Shown here in pieces: positions 1 through 10,641 of a stretch of DNA of 40,000 nucleotides. Source of the stretch: Mesostigma viride (taxonomy: Eukaryota; Streptophyta; Mesostigmatophyceae; Mesostigmatales; Mesostigmataceae); NCBI GenBank assembly GCA_009746045.1, contig RPFO01000076.1, positions 768,114 to 808,113 of the forward strand, given 5' to 3'. Every line of letters begins with the position of its first letter. The stretch's first letter is position 1. A program made the translations under genes and the position numbers. The notes below the pieces were generated by a model that worked only from the letters and a program-made list of their open reading frames with translations, had not been told where the DNA came from and searched no databases.

Positions 1-186
1 TATACAAAACAAACAAAGAATTATTAAATTTTGCAGCCAGTTCAACGGTTGTTCGGTAACCAACCAAACTAACTAATAATTAATTAATTGGGCGGGCACA
101 GTAGCACTTTCAACCAATAAAACGCTATTGTCTAATTCCGAAGGGCCTTTCGGCTGAACTGAATTAAAACTACCAATGCGGAGGGT

Positions 187-879
187 GTATCGACCAGCTG
201 GTTACCGACGGTGTGTAGTGTGATAGGTGAAGGGTTTAGAATGGAGCACTATGTGACCAGGGGAGCCAAGTGACACGCGTAAGGTCATCGTGAGGAATGC
301 AAGTAAACACCCTGTTGCGTCCCAGGAGAGCATGGAAAAGCTCCAAGGGGTTGGCGATTGGCAGAGTTTTCACGTTGGCAGTTGGCACCCCCGCCTCGGT
401 GCAGTCGTCGTTGTTGCTGTAGAGTCCCACGCCTGACGGGGAATTTCTTACAGTATTCCGGGGCCCAATGGCCTCCAAGAGAGGCGCGCCGCGCCAGACT
501 TGCCCGCCTTTGGGCTTTGGGCGTCTTGGAAGTTGGCTTTGGGCGTTAGGCTCTTTTGGCACAAAGGCCGAGCAGATTTCTACACTACACTGGTACTACG
601 TAAAAAGCACAGACTGGTTTATCTTCCTCTGCAACTCCGCAATGCGTCGCGCTTGGCTCTTGGCGCAAGAACAATACAAGGTGTGGGACCCCGGGCCCAA
701 CAATGACAGGCCCAGCCCCTTGGAGCTCTTCCATGCTCTCCTGGGACGCAACAGGGTGTTTACTTGCATTCCTCACGGTGACCTTACGCGCGTCACTTGG
801 CTCCCCTGGTCACATAATGCTCCTTACTAAACCTTTCACCTATCACACTACCCTCAGTGGGTAACCAGCTGGTCGATAC
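187..879. mobile_element. Foldback element with about 167-bp inverted arms
   Basis: The left arm (187 to about 354) reappears as a near-perfect reverse complement at about 712-879. Both outer ends carry the sequence GTATCGACCAGCTGG. The arms differ at only a few positions. The 350-bp interior has no convincing coding region. Short ORFs read from the two arms encode nearly the same peptide only because the DNA is duplicated. I found no clear target-site duplication, so the exact ends are uncertain. This is most simply a nonautonomous foldback or MITE-like DNA transposon. Confidence 0.7.
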
Positions 880-1514
880 GTGGTACCTCTTAACCTAACG
901 AGATTCCTATTGGTTAATAAAAAATACCCATTTACCCGGAAAAAGCACAGACTGGTGCGGCGTAGCATTTAAACATTGTAAAATTACCGCCGCACAGCCA
1001 GCCAGACATCATTGGACAAGGTGATGGCCGCAAGATAGTCGTTGCTGGGCTATCGTATTTGTAGCATGGGGCGTTTCACCGAGTCTACGGTTAGCATGAT
1101 GGGATGGGGAGGATTCCTAACTTTATGTGGGTTAAGTAGGGGTGCTCATAGTGGTTTCCCTGGCTTCCTTGCTTGTCACCTGGGCCCTGTGTCAAGATCA
1201 CAGACGACCGGGTAAGTAGTTGTTCCACTCTGTTCTAGTTTGTATGACGCCTGCTATATTAGCCGTTCTTGTTATTGTCGCTCATCATCGCCGTGAACAT
1301 CGTGGCCAGCAGCGTGCTTCTTTACATACCCGGATGGTGTCGACTTGTTTATTGATAGCGCATTGGTGAATATCGCTGCATGGAGGAATATCGGCTACAA
1401 CCCGCGGGAAAGTGCTGGCTCGAATGTGCTTTTTGTGTGCAGGATGACGGCACTGCCAAGCCGGATCAGACGAATATGACGCTCGTTATAATGCCAGTCA
1501 TTCAGACCGACTGC
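880..1514. other. Spacer without recognisable features
   Basis: I see no convincing exon, RNA gene or element end here. The stretch has ordinary composition and ends where the first minisatellite begins. Confidence 0.5.
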
Positions 1515-2474
1515 ACGACTGGTTGTGGGATACATGTTCCTGGTTGTGGGATGTGTTCCTGGTTGTGGGATACTTGTTCCTGGTTGTGGGGTAGCAGTTC
1601 CTGGTTGTGGGATACACGTTCCTGGTTGTGGGATAGCAGTTCTTGGTTGTGGGATGTGTTCCTGGTTATGGGATACTTGTTCCAGGTTGTTGGATACTTG
1701 TTCCTGGTCGTTGGATACTTGTTGTTCCAAGTTGTTGGATACTTGTTCTTGGTTGTGGGATACGTTCGTGGTCGTGGGATGTGTTCCTGGTTGTGGGATA
1801 CACGTTCCTGGTTGTAGGATACTTGTTCCTGGTTGTGGGGTAGCAGCTATTGGTTGTGGGATACTTGTACCTGCTTGTGAGATGTGTTCCTAGCTTGTTG
1901 TGGGATGCACGTTCGTGGTTGTGGGATACTTGTTGCTGGTTGTGGGATACTTGTTCATGGTTGTGGGATACTTGTTCTTGGTTGTGGGATACTTGTTCCT
2001 GGTTGTGGGATACTTGTTCCTGGTTGTGAGATGTGTTCCTGGTTGTGCGCAGATACTTGCTCTTGCATGGTTGTGGGATTTTTGTTCGTGGTTGTGGGAT
2101 ACTTTTTCCTTTGTTGTGGGATATTAGCAGTTCTTGGTTGTGAGATGTGTTCCTGGTTGTACGATACTTGTTCCTAGTTGTGGGATAGCAGAACCTGGTT
2201 GTGGGATGCACGTTTCTGGTTGTGGAATTATTAGCAGTTCGTGGTTGTGGGATGTGTTCTTGGTCATGGGATACTTGTTCCTAGTTGTGGAATTCTTGTT
2301 CGTGGTTGTGGGATACTTTTTTCCTTTGCATTGTGGGATAGCAGTTTTTGGTTGTGAGATGTATTCTTGGTCGTGGGATACTTGTTCCTGGTTGTGGGAT
2401 CTAGCTTGTTCCTGGTCGTGGGATACTTGTTCCTAGTTGTGGGATACTTGTTCTTGGTTGTGGGATACTTGTTC
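1515..2474. repeat. Degenerate minisatellite of 18-21 bp units
   Basis: About 45 imperfect copies of a unit like GGTTGTGGGATACTTGTTCCT follow one another. Unit length switches between about 18 and 21 bases because variants such as GGGATGTGTTCCT and GGGATAGCAGTTCCT alternate. The repeats are open in several frames on both strands and give Trp/Leu/Cys-rich or Asn/Pro/Thr/Arg-rich ORFs, which I regard as artefacts of repetition. Confidence 0.9.
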
Positions 2475-2514
2475 CACTATACTTTTCGTCCGAGGGTGGT
2501 AAAAAGCATCCGAG

Positions 2515-2975
2515 GCGTAAATTACGAGGTGGTAATTTACGGCTCAGACTACTCTTACGGTTTACATACGACGTCGGATCTTTCTCGTAAGCTACGAATT
2601 AGATCCGAGGTAAGATCTGACGTCGTAAATTACGAGGTAGTAATTTACGAGGTAGTAATTTACGAGGTAGTAATTTACGAGGTAGTAATTTACGATGTAG
2701 TAATTTACGAGGTAGTAACTTACAAGGTAGTGAATTACGAGGTAGTAATGTACGAGGTAGTAATGTACGAGGTAGTAATGTACGAGGTAGTAATTTACGA
2801 GGTAGTAATGTACGAGGTAGTAATTTACGAGGTAGTAATTTACGAGGTGGTAACGTACGAGGTGGTAACGTACGAGGTAGTAACATACGAGGTGGTAACG
2901 TACGAGGTAGTAATTTACGAGTTGGTAATTTACGAGTTGATAGTTTACGAGCGGTTAAATTACGAGTTGGTAAAC
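2515..2975. repeat. 15-bp tandem satellite
   Basis: About 28 copies of a 15-bp unit (GAGGTAGTAATTTAC and variants) run head to tail. Because the period is divisible by three, the plus strand encodes a spurious YEVVI-type repeat and the minus strand an LLPRK-type repeat. Variant units cluster: GTAATGTAC units around 2745-2810 and GTAACGTAC units around 2850-2905. That pattern suggests local expansion of mutated units. Confidence 0.92.
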
Positions 2976-3388
2976 TACGTGCAGACCCCCACATATCGTA
3001 ATTTACAAGTTGTAACTTAAATTGTAGTTGTCTTCTATATATTTTGTTTTTAGTTGTGCAATGTCCAGTTTCATGAAATGAGCCTAAAAGAGTTTATTAT
3101 TTCATAGTAGTATTTAAGCATAAAACAAAGTTTTTGTTAACCAATATGTCTTTATTCTCACATTCAAGCCGATGTCCTTGTCGCATTTATAATACATTGA
3201 AACTCTAACACAAGACATCAAGGAGACAACCATCGCAGGCCAGAAATCGGGAGAATCTGGACCATGGTAGCACAAGACATTATCAGATAACCAAGTCGGC
3301 TGATGACATCCTTAAATATTTATTGGCTTTGTTATCATCCATTGGATTGCGTGACAAACTCGCTCGAGGCACCGATGGGTGGGGTCTT
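2976..3388. other. AT-rich spacer downstream of the minus-strand gene
   Basis: This stretch lies beyond the stop codon of the minus-strand gene ending at 3389 and presumably contains its 3' untranslated region. I see no further gene or repeat. Confidence 0.4.
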
Positions 3389-5396
3389 CTACAAAGGTGC
3401 TGACTGGGGCTGGCTCGGTGCTGAGTGCGTGACATCCCCGCTCGCGGCGCCGATGGGTGTGGTCTCCTCGGCAGGTGCTGATGTGCACTCGCTTGGTGCG
3501 CTCGAGGCGCCGAGGCTTGCGCGGGTGTGCGAGTTTGTGCTTGCGTCAGAGTAGGGCCACGGGTTGTTTATGTTGTCGAACAAGACACGCGTTGGCACAT
3601 GCCGGTAGGAAGCACGCGTCCTCGCCACCTCCTTGAAACATTCGTCCACGTCGTCCCACTCGCGCCTTGGCCCACACCGCATCACGGTCGAGGCCTCAGC
3701 GGCCTCGCGCACCTTCTTCTTGTCCCAGCACTTGGAGGCGATGTCTTCCCAATCTTCCCACAGCTCAGGCCGCTTGTCCCGCACCTCCTGCTTGTGGTGT
3801 CATGATCACACGGCAAGTACATTCATTTTAACCGTGCATGCATTGAACAAACAATATAAGTCATTGTTGGCATACAAAAACTAAATGTAGTGACATGCAG
3901 TATAGGCCTATGTACCAATGTGTTAAAGAAAGTAAGCGCATGCCACGAAACAGGTATAAGAAGGAGAATAAGGCTGCTTACCTGCACCGTGAAGTTCAAC
4001 ATCTTCAGATAGTACAAAAGTACCACGCGGCAGAAGTCCTCCTTCAGCCATGCGGGAAGGTCGGCGTACTTCTTGATGCGATTGGTGGTGGCCGTCCCCA
4101 CCAACCACTGGGTGTAGTCGTCAGACACACGCGTCAGGCCAAACTTTTTGTGAGCTCACGCTCGTTCTATCTATGACCTGCGTACGTCTCAAAGGGGGAG
4201 GGGAGGCCGCAGTAGACAGGTCTGACTTGGTAGTAGTAGGGGGGGGGGTACGGTAGTGTGGGGGGGGGGGTACCGGGGACAGGTCTGTGGACCGGTTCCA
4301 GTTTTGTGGACCGGGGGCAGTCCTGTGGACCGGGGGCAGTCCTGTGGACCGGGGGCGGCGCGGCGCCACTGGCCTGTTGGTCAGTGGGCTGGCGTCCGCC
4401 ACCCCACCTAGGTGAGACGGTGGATACTTAGGGTTGTGGCGGGGCAACAACCAGTCCTCTTTGCAGCTCCCACCCACCCGCCCTTGCTGCCATGAGGATA
4501 TTACAAAGCCCAGGTCCTCTTGACTAGCCCAGGTCCCTATGACTGGAATGTGATGTTTCGGCCCGTGTTGTGTGGCCTAGTTAGCTTAGAAACTGCAGGT
4601 TCTTAGGTTAGCTAATGGCTTGGACGTGGGCCTACCACGTATTTGTCATAAACATGTTTTCTCTGGCAGCCCCTCACTCCAATGGACAATAGCAGCAATT
4701 GGATGTACAAGTTCGACCGGTGGTTGGCCGGGCGCTTGACCAGCGCAGCCCGGACTTGAACGTAATCCTCCGCAGGAACCGAGTCGGCGGGGCTTTTCAC
4801 GATGCCCGCCTCCTGGAAGAACATGGCGATCGCGCCACGCATTCCCGACTCCCTGACGGACCGCTCCTGGTCCAGCTGAACCTCTTTCCCGACATCAGCG
4901 CGAATGGACAAGCAATGCCGGCCAGGAGAGGTGTTCGGCAGCGGCCGAAAAAGCTGGGGTTGTCTTCTGCAAACGTGCAATGTGCAAGATAGAGAAAGTG
5001 CGAAGTTAGAAATCTGGAATAATGAATCGTGTAAAGCAAAAAAGTTCAGCAATTAAGCTATATAATGGGTAATGTGCAACCCACGAAATTCTTGGGTAGT
5101 TTGGTGCCCAGTCGCGTCATGAGATTGGCGACGTCTTGTTTCAAGGCCACCACCTCCTGCCTGAGGCTGTCCTCCGACTTGTACGCCGCGAGTTGCAGGC
5201 CATTGAGGTTCCTGCCGGAGGAGGTGGTGGCCGGTGCCTCTCCCACCGGGGCAATATCGTCGTCCTCGTCGGAGGACGACGAGGAAGAGGAATCGGATTC
5301 AGATTCGGAGGAAATTAAGTGGCGGCTTTTCTTGCGCCGCCGGCCCACGTCCTCCTCCTCCCGCGACATCGTGGCCTTCTTCTTGTTGGGCGCCAT
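3389..5396 (-). CDS. Four-exon gene, unknown nuclear-type protein
   Basis: Four minus-strand segments join with GT-AG introns, all in phase 0: exon A 5396-5085 (donor GTGGGT), exon B 4953-4678 (donor GTGAGG), exon C 4143-3982 (donor GTAAGC) and exon D 3787-3389 (acceptor CAG, stop TAG). The model gives about 382 residues. The N-terminus is basic (MAPNKKK), followed by a Lys/Arg cluster, a Ser/Asp/Glu run and a short coiled-coil-like stretch (SLRQEVVALKQDVANLMTRL). Exons B and C look helical; exon C contains DDYTQWLVGTATTNRIKKY. The C-terminus is Ser/Ala/Pro-rich and comes from an imperfect internal duplication of about 80 bp. I recognise no family. The basic and acidic N-terminus would suit a nuclear protein; this is inference. 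Exon B could instead start at 4966 (acceptor TTTGCAG), but phase consistency favours 4953. The acceptor of exon C is the least certain. Confidence 0.5.
4229..4352. repeat. G-rich intronic repeat
   Basis: Inside the 534-bp intron between exons B and C of the minus-strand gene there are several G runs. They are followed by about three and a half copies of a 22-bp unit containing TGTGGACCGGGGGCAGTCC. The plus strand (non-template relative to the gene's antisense) could form G-quadruplexes. Confidence 0.7.
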
Positions 5397-5609
5397 AGAA
5401 ACTGATGAGCTGCGCGTAAACGTTAACTGGAGTCACCTACGCGTGGTGAAGACGTGAATGCGCACTTTCAAATTTCGCGTGCACTCCTGGTGCACTGTCA
5501 AATTTCGCGTACACACGTGGTTGCAGCCATCCGACGGCTACAACCCCAGTGGTCAGCTTCAAACCAAACATCGCACGGTACACGTTCTTGCGGCATCGCT
5601 GTCAGGTCA

Positions 5610-6030
5610 CCCTAGTACGCAGCAACCCGCTGTTATACTGGCGGCAGTTGTGTACCACCTGTACGGTAGTTGTGTACCACCCCCCTCCTTCCCACGTCAG
5701 GTACGCAGCGACCCGCTGTTGTCCTGTACGGTATTTGTGTATCACCTGTACGGTATTTGTGTATCACCCCCCTCCTTCCTGCGGCAGGTACGCAGCGACC
5801 CGCTGTTGTACTGGCGGCAATTGTGTATCACCTGTACGGTATTTGTGTATCACCTGTACGGTATTTGTGTATCACCCCCCTCCTTCCCACGGCAGGTACG
5901 CAGCGACCCGCTGTCGACCTGGCTGCAGTTGTGTACCACCTGTACGGTATTTGTGTACCACCCCCCTCCCCACGGCAGGTACGCAGCGCCCTGCTGTTGT
6001 CCTGGCTGCAGTTGTGTACCACCTTCGGTT
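5610..6030. repeat. Minisatellite of about 85-108 bp units
   Basis: The core GTACGCAGCGACCCGCTG recurs near 5612, 5700, 5787, 5895 and 5979. Between cores is a shorter variable repeat, GTGTATCACCTGTACGGTA. It sits just upstream of the start of the minus-strand gene that begins at 5396. ORFs through it on both strands are products of the repetition. Confidence 0.85.
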
Positions 6031-6170
6031 TATAGTTAGGTATTGGTATAAGCCTCGTGTTGTAATTGCTGTACGTCCATGGCGTTTGTTGCAACTGGAG
6101 GTGTATACAATATTAATGGGCCGACACTGCATGGCAACGATGCGCACGGCATTGTCAGCCTGACAAGCAA

Positions 6171-6866
6171 ATGAGCTGGCTGTTTTCTCGTCGATCTCAG
6201 GCATATTACAAGTCCCCCCAAAAATCGTTCGTAGGTGAGGCCATTGAACGTTCTCGTCGTCAGGCACATCCCTTCGCGTTCCACGATATCGGTTCACAAC
6301 CGCTCGTCGCGCGCCCCAATGTCGGTGTCTCCTGGTCCTTTCCCAGCGGCGGGAACGACCGAGCCAAACCGCGAAGGCTGTTTGGTGAGCCACGCCAGGA
6401 ATGCCCGCAAGGTGAACAGCTGTTGAAGACCGCCGAAGCTGTTGAAGTGGCTGAAGTGGATACACGGTCGCCGGAGCCCGATGCGGCGGGCATGGAAGGC
6501 GTAGAGCCTGCTGAGCCGCGCCCTGATGACTCAATGGAGGAGGAATGGGGGGCGATGGCGGAGGAGGAGTTTACGGCAGACGGTGGGGCAGGGGGGGCGA
6601 TGGCGGAGGAGGGGCTTACGACAGACGGTGGGGGAGGAACGGCTGGTGATGTTGAGGCCGGCGCCGGCCGTGCATCAAGAAACCCATGGGCATGGTCTAA
6701 GCCGTTGTCTGGGAACGCCGATTTTACACAGGCTTCGCTTTTCTGCATAGCCACGGAATTTGGTCCTCCTGATAAGTGCATCGAAGGGTTTCAGGAACTG
6801 GCGAAGCACACACAATCAGTGTTCCATTATACGCAATACGCGGTTATACGCGCGGGGTCCGTATAA
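6171..6866 (+). CDS. Uncharacterised acidic ORF ending in a transposon terminus
   Basis: This 231-codon ORF has an Arg/Ser-rich start and a Glu/Asp/Gly/Ala-rich middle with a short internal duplication (GGAGGAMAEEGLTTDGGGG region). A less biased C-terminal part contains NADFTQASLFCIATEFGPPD. I recognise no family. The last 17 codons or so come from the terminal repeat of the hAT-like element that starts at 6817, so the natural C-terminus has been replaced or the ORF is an exon cut by that insertion. A minus-strand ORF covers part of the same region, and I cannot exclude that it is the coding strand. Confidence 0.3.
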   Translation: MSWLFSRRSQAYYKSPQKSFVGEAIERSRRQAHPFAFHDIGSQPLVARPNVGVSWSFPSGGNDRAKPRRLFGEPRQECPQGEQLLKTAEAVEVAEVDTRSPEPDAAGMEGVEPAEPRPDDSMEEEWGAMAEEEFTADGGAGGAMAEEGLTTDGGGGTAGDVEAGAGRASRNPWAWSKPLSGNADFTQASLFCIATEFGPPDKCIEGFQELAKHTQSVFHYTQYAVIRAGSV

Positions 6867-8337
6867 TGGATAATACGGTATAATACGGTATTATCCGGAA
6901 ATTATACGTAAATACTGGATTTCATCGTTTTTGGGGTTGTTTGATGCATTTTGATATCATTTCAAGCAGTCCACATGTTTCTGACACTAAATTACACATG
7001 ATACATGGGTTGCCACTGCTCAGCAGTGCTTGGGAACACTGGACGTGTAAACCGGGGTTCACGAGGAGCTAGATTACCTATGCATTATACCCTAAAAAAC
7101 AACGCCAAATGAAATGGAAAGATGAAAAAAGCAAAAGAAGTAAGATGGCTATGCTTCCATGCAAGCAGGTCCTGGGCATCTCCATGTTTCTTGTATGCAT
7201 GAGGAGCACACAAGAAGAAGGCTGACTTTGGCGAGCAAAACAAGAAATAGTGGCTAGATCTGGCCAGAAAACCACTTGTTTCGAGATGTTTTTAGCAAGA
7301 AAAAACATCGTGTTATCAAGCTTATCATATTTACAAACAATGCCAAGCACTACGTCACTGCTTTCGATGAAGCATAAGCTAATAGCAGACAAATCTGGTC
7401 CAAAATCTGCATGTCGTAGTGGTATTCCCCAACCATCACGAGCCAATAATGCGTAGAGGCAGTAAAGCAACCAAAAGACAAGCAGAAAACCTCCATTACA
7501 GGTCTACGATTATTTTACAATCCACCCAACAACTTGATACAGTACAATGAACACGTGAACAGGATAGCACGTACCAGATCAAAACCGCATATTACCTTTC
7601 TTGACGGAGCCAGCATGCCCACCTGATGGACGTAGCTGCGAGCCTTTCCTGGCCGTCGTCGCTTATAAATCATGTAAGGAATAACGTGAAACATCTATCC
7701 GCGTTCAAATGTAGGGGCATTTCCCGCCTATCAACAGTTAGCACACGCACGGTCGCCACCTGGTTGCTGAAACGAGGTTGCCGCATCGAGCAGAAGGTCG
7801 AGACATCTCTGCGCATATCCAAACGTTGCCTGGCCAAGGATATAAGCTTTTCAAGACCTAAGGATCATGCCTACAGATTGAAAATGTAAAGCGGCCATGC
7901 TCTCGTACCAGTCAGTTTTCTGTATGACTTATATTAATATTCGGTGCATGGCTGCCCGAGAGGCAAGGGCAGAGACCTAAACAGCATGGAGGGTTGCCAA
8001 CTTGGGTTGCCAACTTGCCATGCTACAGTGTAGCTTGCTTGTAAGATCCTTGTGTCTCGCGGTCGCCAAATGTCAACCAGTGGATGGTTTCCGTAGTGTT
8101 TCTAAGTTCCCTTGCATTCCCGCCTTGGTTCCCGCACGAAAAATTTGGCTGCCGGACCTCGGATGAGCGCGAAAACCCCATTATACGCGCGCTTATACGT
8201 GTTATTCGCCGTATCATACATAAAAATACGCAAATCGTATAAAACGGATAAAAGCCGACGGACCTTATACGCTCGACCTTGTATAACGCGTATTATACCG
8301 TATTATACCGTATAATACGCCGTATAATGGAACACTG
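6817..8337. mobile_element. hAT-like nonautonomous DNA transposon
   Basis: Both ends carry the same 17-bp terminal inverted repeat, CAGTGTTCCATTATACG. The flanking octamers CACACAAT and CCCACAAG match at six of eight positions, which fits an aged 8-bp target duplication. CAGTG-type ends and 8-bp duplications are hallmarks of the hAT superfamily. The subterminal regions are rich in palindromic GTATAATAC motifs, possible transposase binding sites. No transposase is encoded. The interior (about 6930-7915) has a diverged inverted partner at 8925-9960. Confidence 0.65.
6930..7915 (+). repeat. Left member of a diverged inverted repeat pair
   Basis: This segment can be aligned over most of its length with the reverse complement of about 8925-9960. 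The best-conserved block is the 20-mer CCATGCTCTCGTACCAGTCA at 7893. Other shared blocks lie at 7150-7450 and 7600-7690. A peptide-like relation survives (VIK, NSRQIWSKIC), but this copy has stops in the matching frame, so I treat it as noncoding or pseudogenic. Confidence 0.7.
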
Positions 8338-8453
8338 CCCACAAGACAGTGTGACCAGCCACATGGAGTTCGGCGTGTCTAGGAGACGGTCATTGGAGAA
8401 GGGCCTGCCCCTTGCGGACGCACTGACTGTGAATTGGGTCCCAGCGGAAGTTA

Positions 8454-8649
8454 GGTTAAATAGTGCCGGAACCTTTTGCCGCCTGAGGCAAATCGGGCCG
8501 GAACACTATTTTGCCCGGAATAACCACTTCCGAGCACCCAAGTTAATTCGGCCGAATTAACTTGGGTGCTCGGAAGTGGTTATTCCGGGCAAAATAGTGT
8601 TCCGGCCCGATTTGCCTCAGGCGGCAAAAGGTTCCGGCACTATTTAACC
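8454..8649. mobile_element. Perfect 196-bp palindrome
   Basis: The two 98-base arms are exact reverse complements with no spacer, centred between 8551 and 8552 (AATTCGG then CCGAATT). The ends read GGTTAAATAG and CTATTTAACC. A partly deleted copy lies at 10513-10641 and a diverged fragment near 11189, so this is a mobile family and not an isolated hairpin. Perfect spacer-free palindromes are usually unstable, which suggests recent origin or an assembly artefact. The flanking bases show no clear target duplication. Confidence 0.85.
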
Positions 8650-8924
8650 CTTAATTTGTACTGAGTCCGTTTTCGTGGCGCCAGTTGAACTCGCGCCACT
8701 CTAACGGACTGACTTTGTGGCAGAACCAGGCGCCGCGCCAAAAATAATTCAACGGTCAAACCTGGGGGGATCGAAAGATCTAGACGTAAGCTATGCCTGG
8801 CACTATTCAGACCGTACTTTGGACAACTGGCCAGGGAGATATACTCAATCAAAGTTGGGGGGGTACCATGGTCAAACGGGACCGGCGTGAATGAAAATAA
8901 TTGACGTCCGCGGCTATGGCGGTG

Positions 8925-9960
8925 CAGGCAAATGACTGGTACGAGAGCATGGCTTGGAATTTTGAACTCAAATTTTGTAGTAATTATCCTTGAGTGTTAT
9001 AAAGGTTATATCTCTGGCCGTGAAGCGTCTGGATGTGCGCAAGTATGTCTCTAGGTTCTAATCGGTGCAGCAGATCCTGTCAGCGGCCAGGCGGTGACAG
9101 TGCGTATGCTACCTGTTGTTCGGCAGCAAACGTCCATATATTTGCGCGTGGATAGAATTGTTACGTTATTCTTGACATGTTTTATTAGCGATGACGGCCA
9201 GGAAAGGTTCGAGGCTATGTCCGTGAGGTGGGAGTGATGGCTCCCGCACAGCAGGTAATCTGCGGTTTCGACCTGGTACGTATTAACATGTTAGCGTTTA
9301 TACATTACAGTACCAAGTCGTCCTATCGTTTATAAACTACTTGTAGACATGTAATCGATGGTTTTTGCTTGTCGTTTTGTTGCTTTAGTGCTTGTACGCG
9401 TTCGCTTGTGATGGTTGGGGAATACCACTATGTCACGCAGATTTTGGACCAGATTTGATTGCTATTAGCTAAGGCTTCAACGAAACCAGTGAAGTAGCGT
9501 TTGGTATTGTCTCTTAACATGGTGGGCTTGATAACGGGATGCTTTTCCCTGCACAGACATAGCGAGACAATTGGTTTTCTGGCCAGCTCTAGGCATTGCT
9601 TCTTGGTTTGCTGGCCCAAGTTATCCTTCTGCTTGTGCGTCCATAGTGCATGCAAGAAACATGAATGGCCAGGGCCTGCTTGCATGGAAGCACAACCAGG
9701 TGAGTTCTTTTGTTTTCTCTATCATTGCCAATCATTGGAATTGCTTTATAGTGTGTTGGATGCATTGATAATGTAGCTCCTTGTGAAACCGTTATACGCT
9801 TGGTTTTGGGCCTTGGCACAACCTTTATACTTGTTGTATAGCATGCTGTTGTGATTTTTAAGCTGGAAATGTGTTTGGGAATGCATGTGTGGCCATCTAT
9901 TATGTTTTGTGCCACGTTGGAATTGAATGCCTATACGGTAGTGCTACCAAAACACCCCAA
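8925..9960 (-). repeat. Right member of the inverted repeat pair
   Basis: This is the reverse-complement partner of about 6930-7915. On its minus strand an 85-codon ORF (9428-9685) keeps open a frame that is interrupted by stops in the left copy; it includes the motif ANSNQIWSKIC. The ORF is short and I recognise no family. I found no terminal inverted repeats here, so this copy looks truncated relative to the hAT-like element. Confidence 0.65.
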
Positions 9961-10359
9961 AATAACTGCACCCGTTATAACGGTCTGAGCTATTTTGGGC
10001 TGTATGCTAGCTAGCCTGTGCAGTTCTATGGCATGTCATGTTGTGAATGCATCTATGGCATGCCTGTGATTATCTTAAACTCCCCTCAAAGGGCCAGGGT
10101 CAGCAGATTTTGAGAAATGGTCCATATTGCATTATATATCTCTTGAACCCCATCTGCACCGTACCCCCTTGGGGGGGGTGCTATTTATAGCAGCTGTGGG
10201 GCATAGATATGTGACCAATGACATGACCCCAAAGTTATTTGATATAAAAGCATCCTTGGTTCCAAGGGTGGGCCAGAAAATGTTATTTGGCTAGATACTC
10301 TCATACTTACTAAGATGCCCATACTCAGTCCGTTCTGGTGGTTCCAGTCGACACAATTG
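9961..10359. other. Spacer without recognisable features
   Basis: I found no coding region or element boundary here. A run of nine G bases at about 10174 is the only local oddity. Confidence 0.4.
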
Positions 10360-10512
10360 AAGGGTTAACCTAACTAAAACCTGGCCTCGTGGAGGGGGGA
10401 CGAAGAGCCCGAGACATCCGCCTAGGCCGCTGAGCACGCACCACTAAATGCGCCGGAGCTGCCTCAGTGAGGATTCGAACCCCTGACCTCCAAGTTGCAC
10501 AGGTTTTAGTTA
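10360..10512 (-). repeat. tRNA-like T-arm and pol III box B, possible SINE fragment
   Basis: On the minus strand the sequence GGTTCGAATCC (10481-10471) matches a pol III box B / tRNA T-loop, with partial stem pairing on either side. The segment is bracketed by AACCTAACTAAAACCTG (about 10366) and its reverse complement (about 10498). The expected upstream box A is absent because the palindromic element begins at 10513. A broken tRNA-derived SINE is possible, but a functional tRNA is not supported. Confidence 0.3.
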
Positions 10513-10641
10513 GGTTAAATAGTGCCGGAACCTTTTGCCGCCTGAGGCAAATCGGGCCGGAACACTATTTTGCCCGGAATAACCACTTCCGAGCACCCAA
10601 GTTAATTCGGCCGAATTAACTTGGGTAAAATAGTGTTCCGG
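10513..10641. mobile_element. Deleted copy of the 196-bp palindrome
   Basis: The first arm and the centre match the element at 8454-8649 base for base as far as I can read. The second arm is reduced to its first few bases plus the block AAAATAGTGTTCCGG, so it has lost two segments. The remnant runs directly into the BAH-domain exon that follows. Confidence 0.85.

Noticed and set aside
1515-2975. CRISPR array
   Set aside because: The repeats are head to tail without unique spacers, and the window is eukaryotic.
1380-3020. Long ORFs on both strands (LVVGYLF, YEVVIYEVV and LLPRK repeats)
   Set aside because: They arise from tandem satellites with periods that keep frames open; both strands are open at once and no independent domain is present.
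6036-6781. Minus-strand ORFs opposite the acidic ORF
   Set aside because: They look less protein-like at their ends and run into the minisatellite, but I could not exclude that part of one is an exon.
10471-10500. A complete tRNA gene on the minus strand
   Set aside because: Only the T-arm/box B is present; no D-arm, no box A and no closed acceptor stem.
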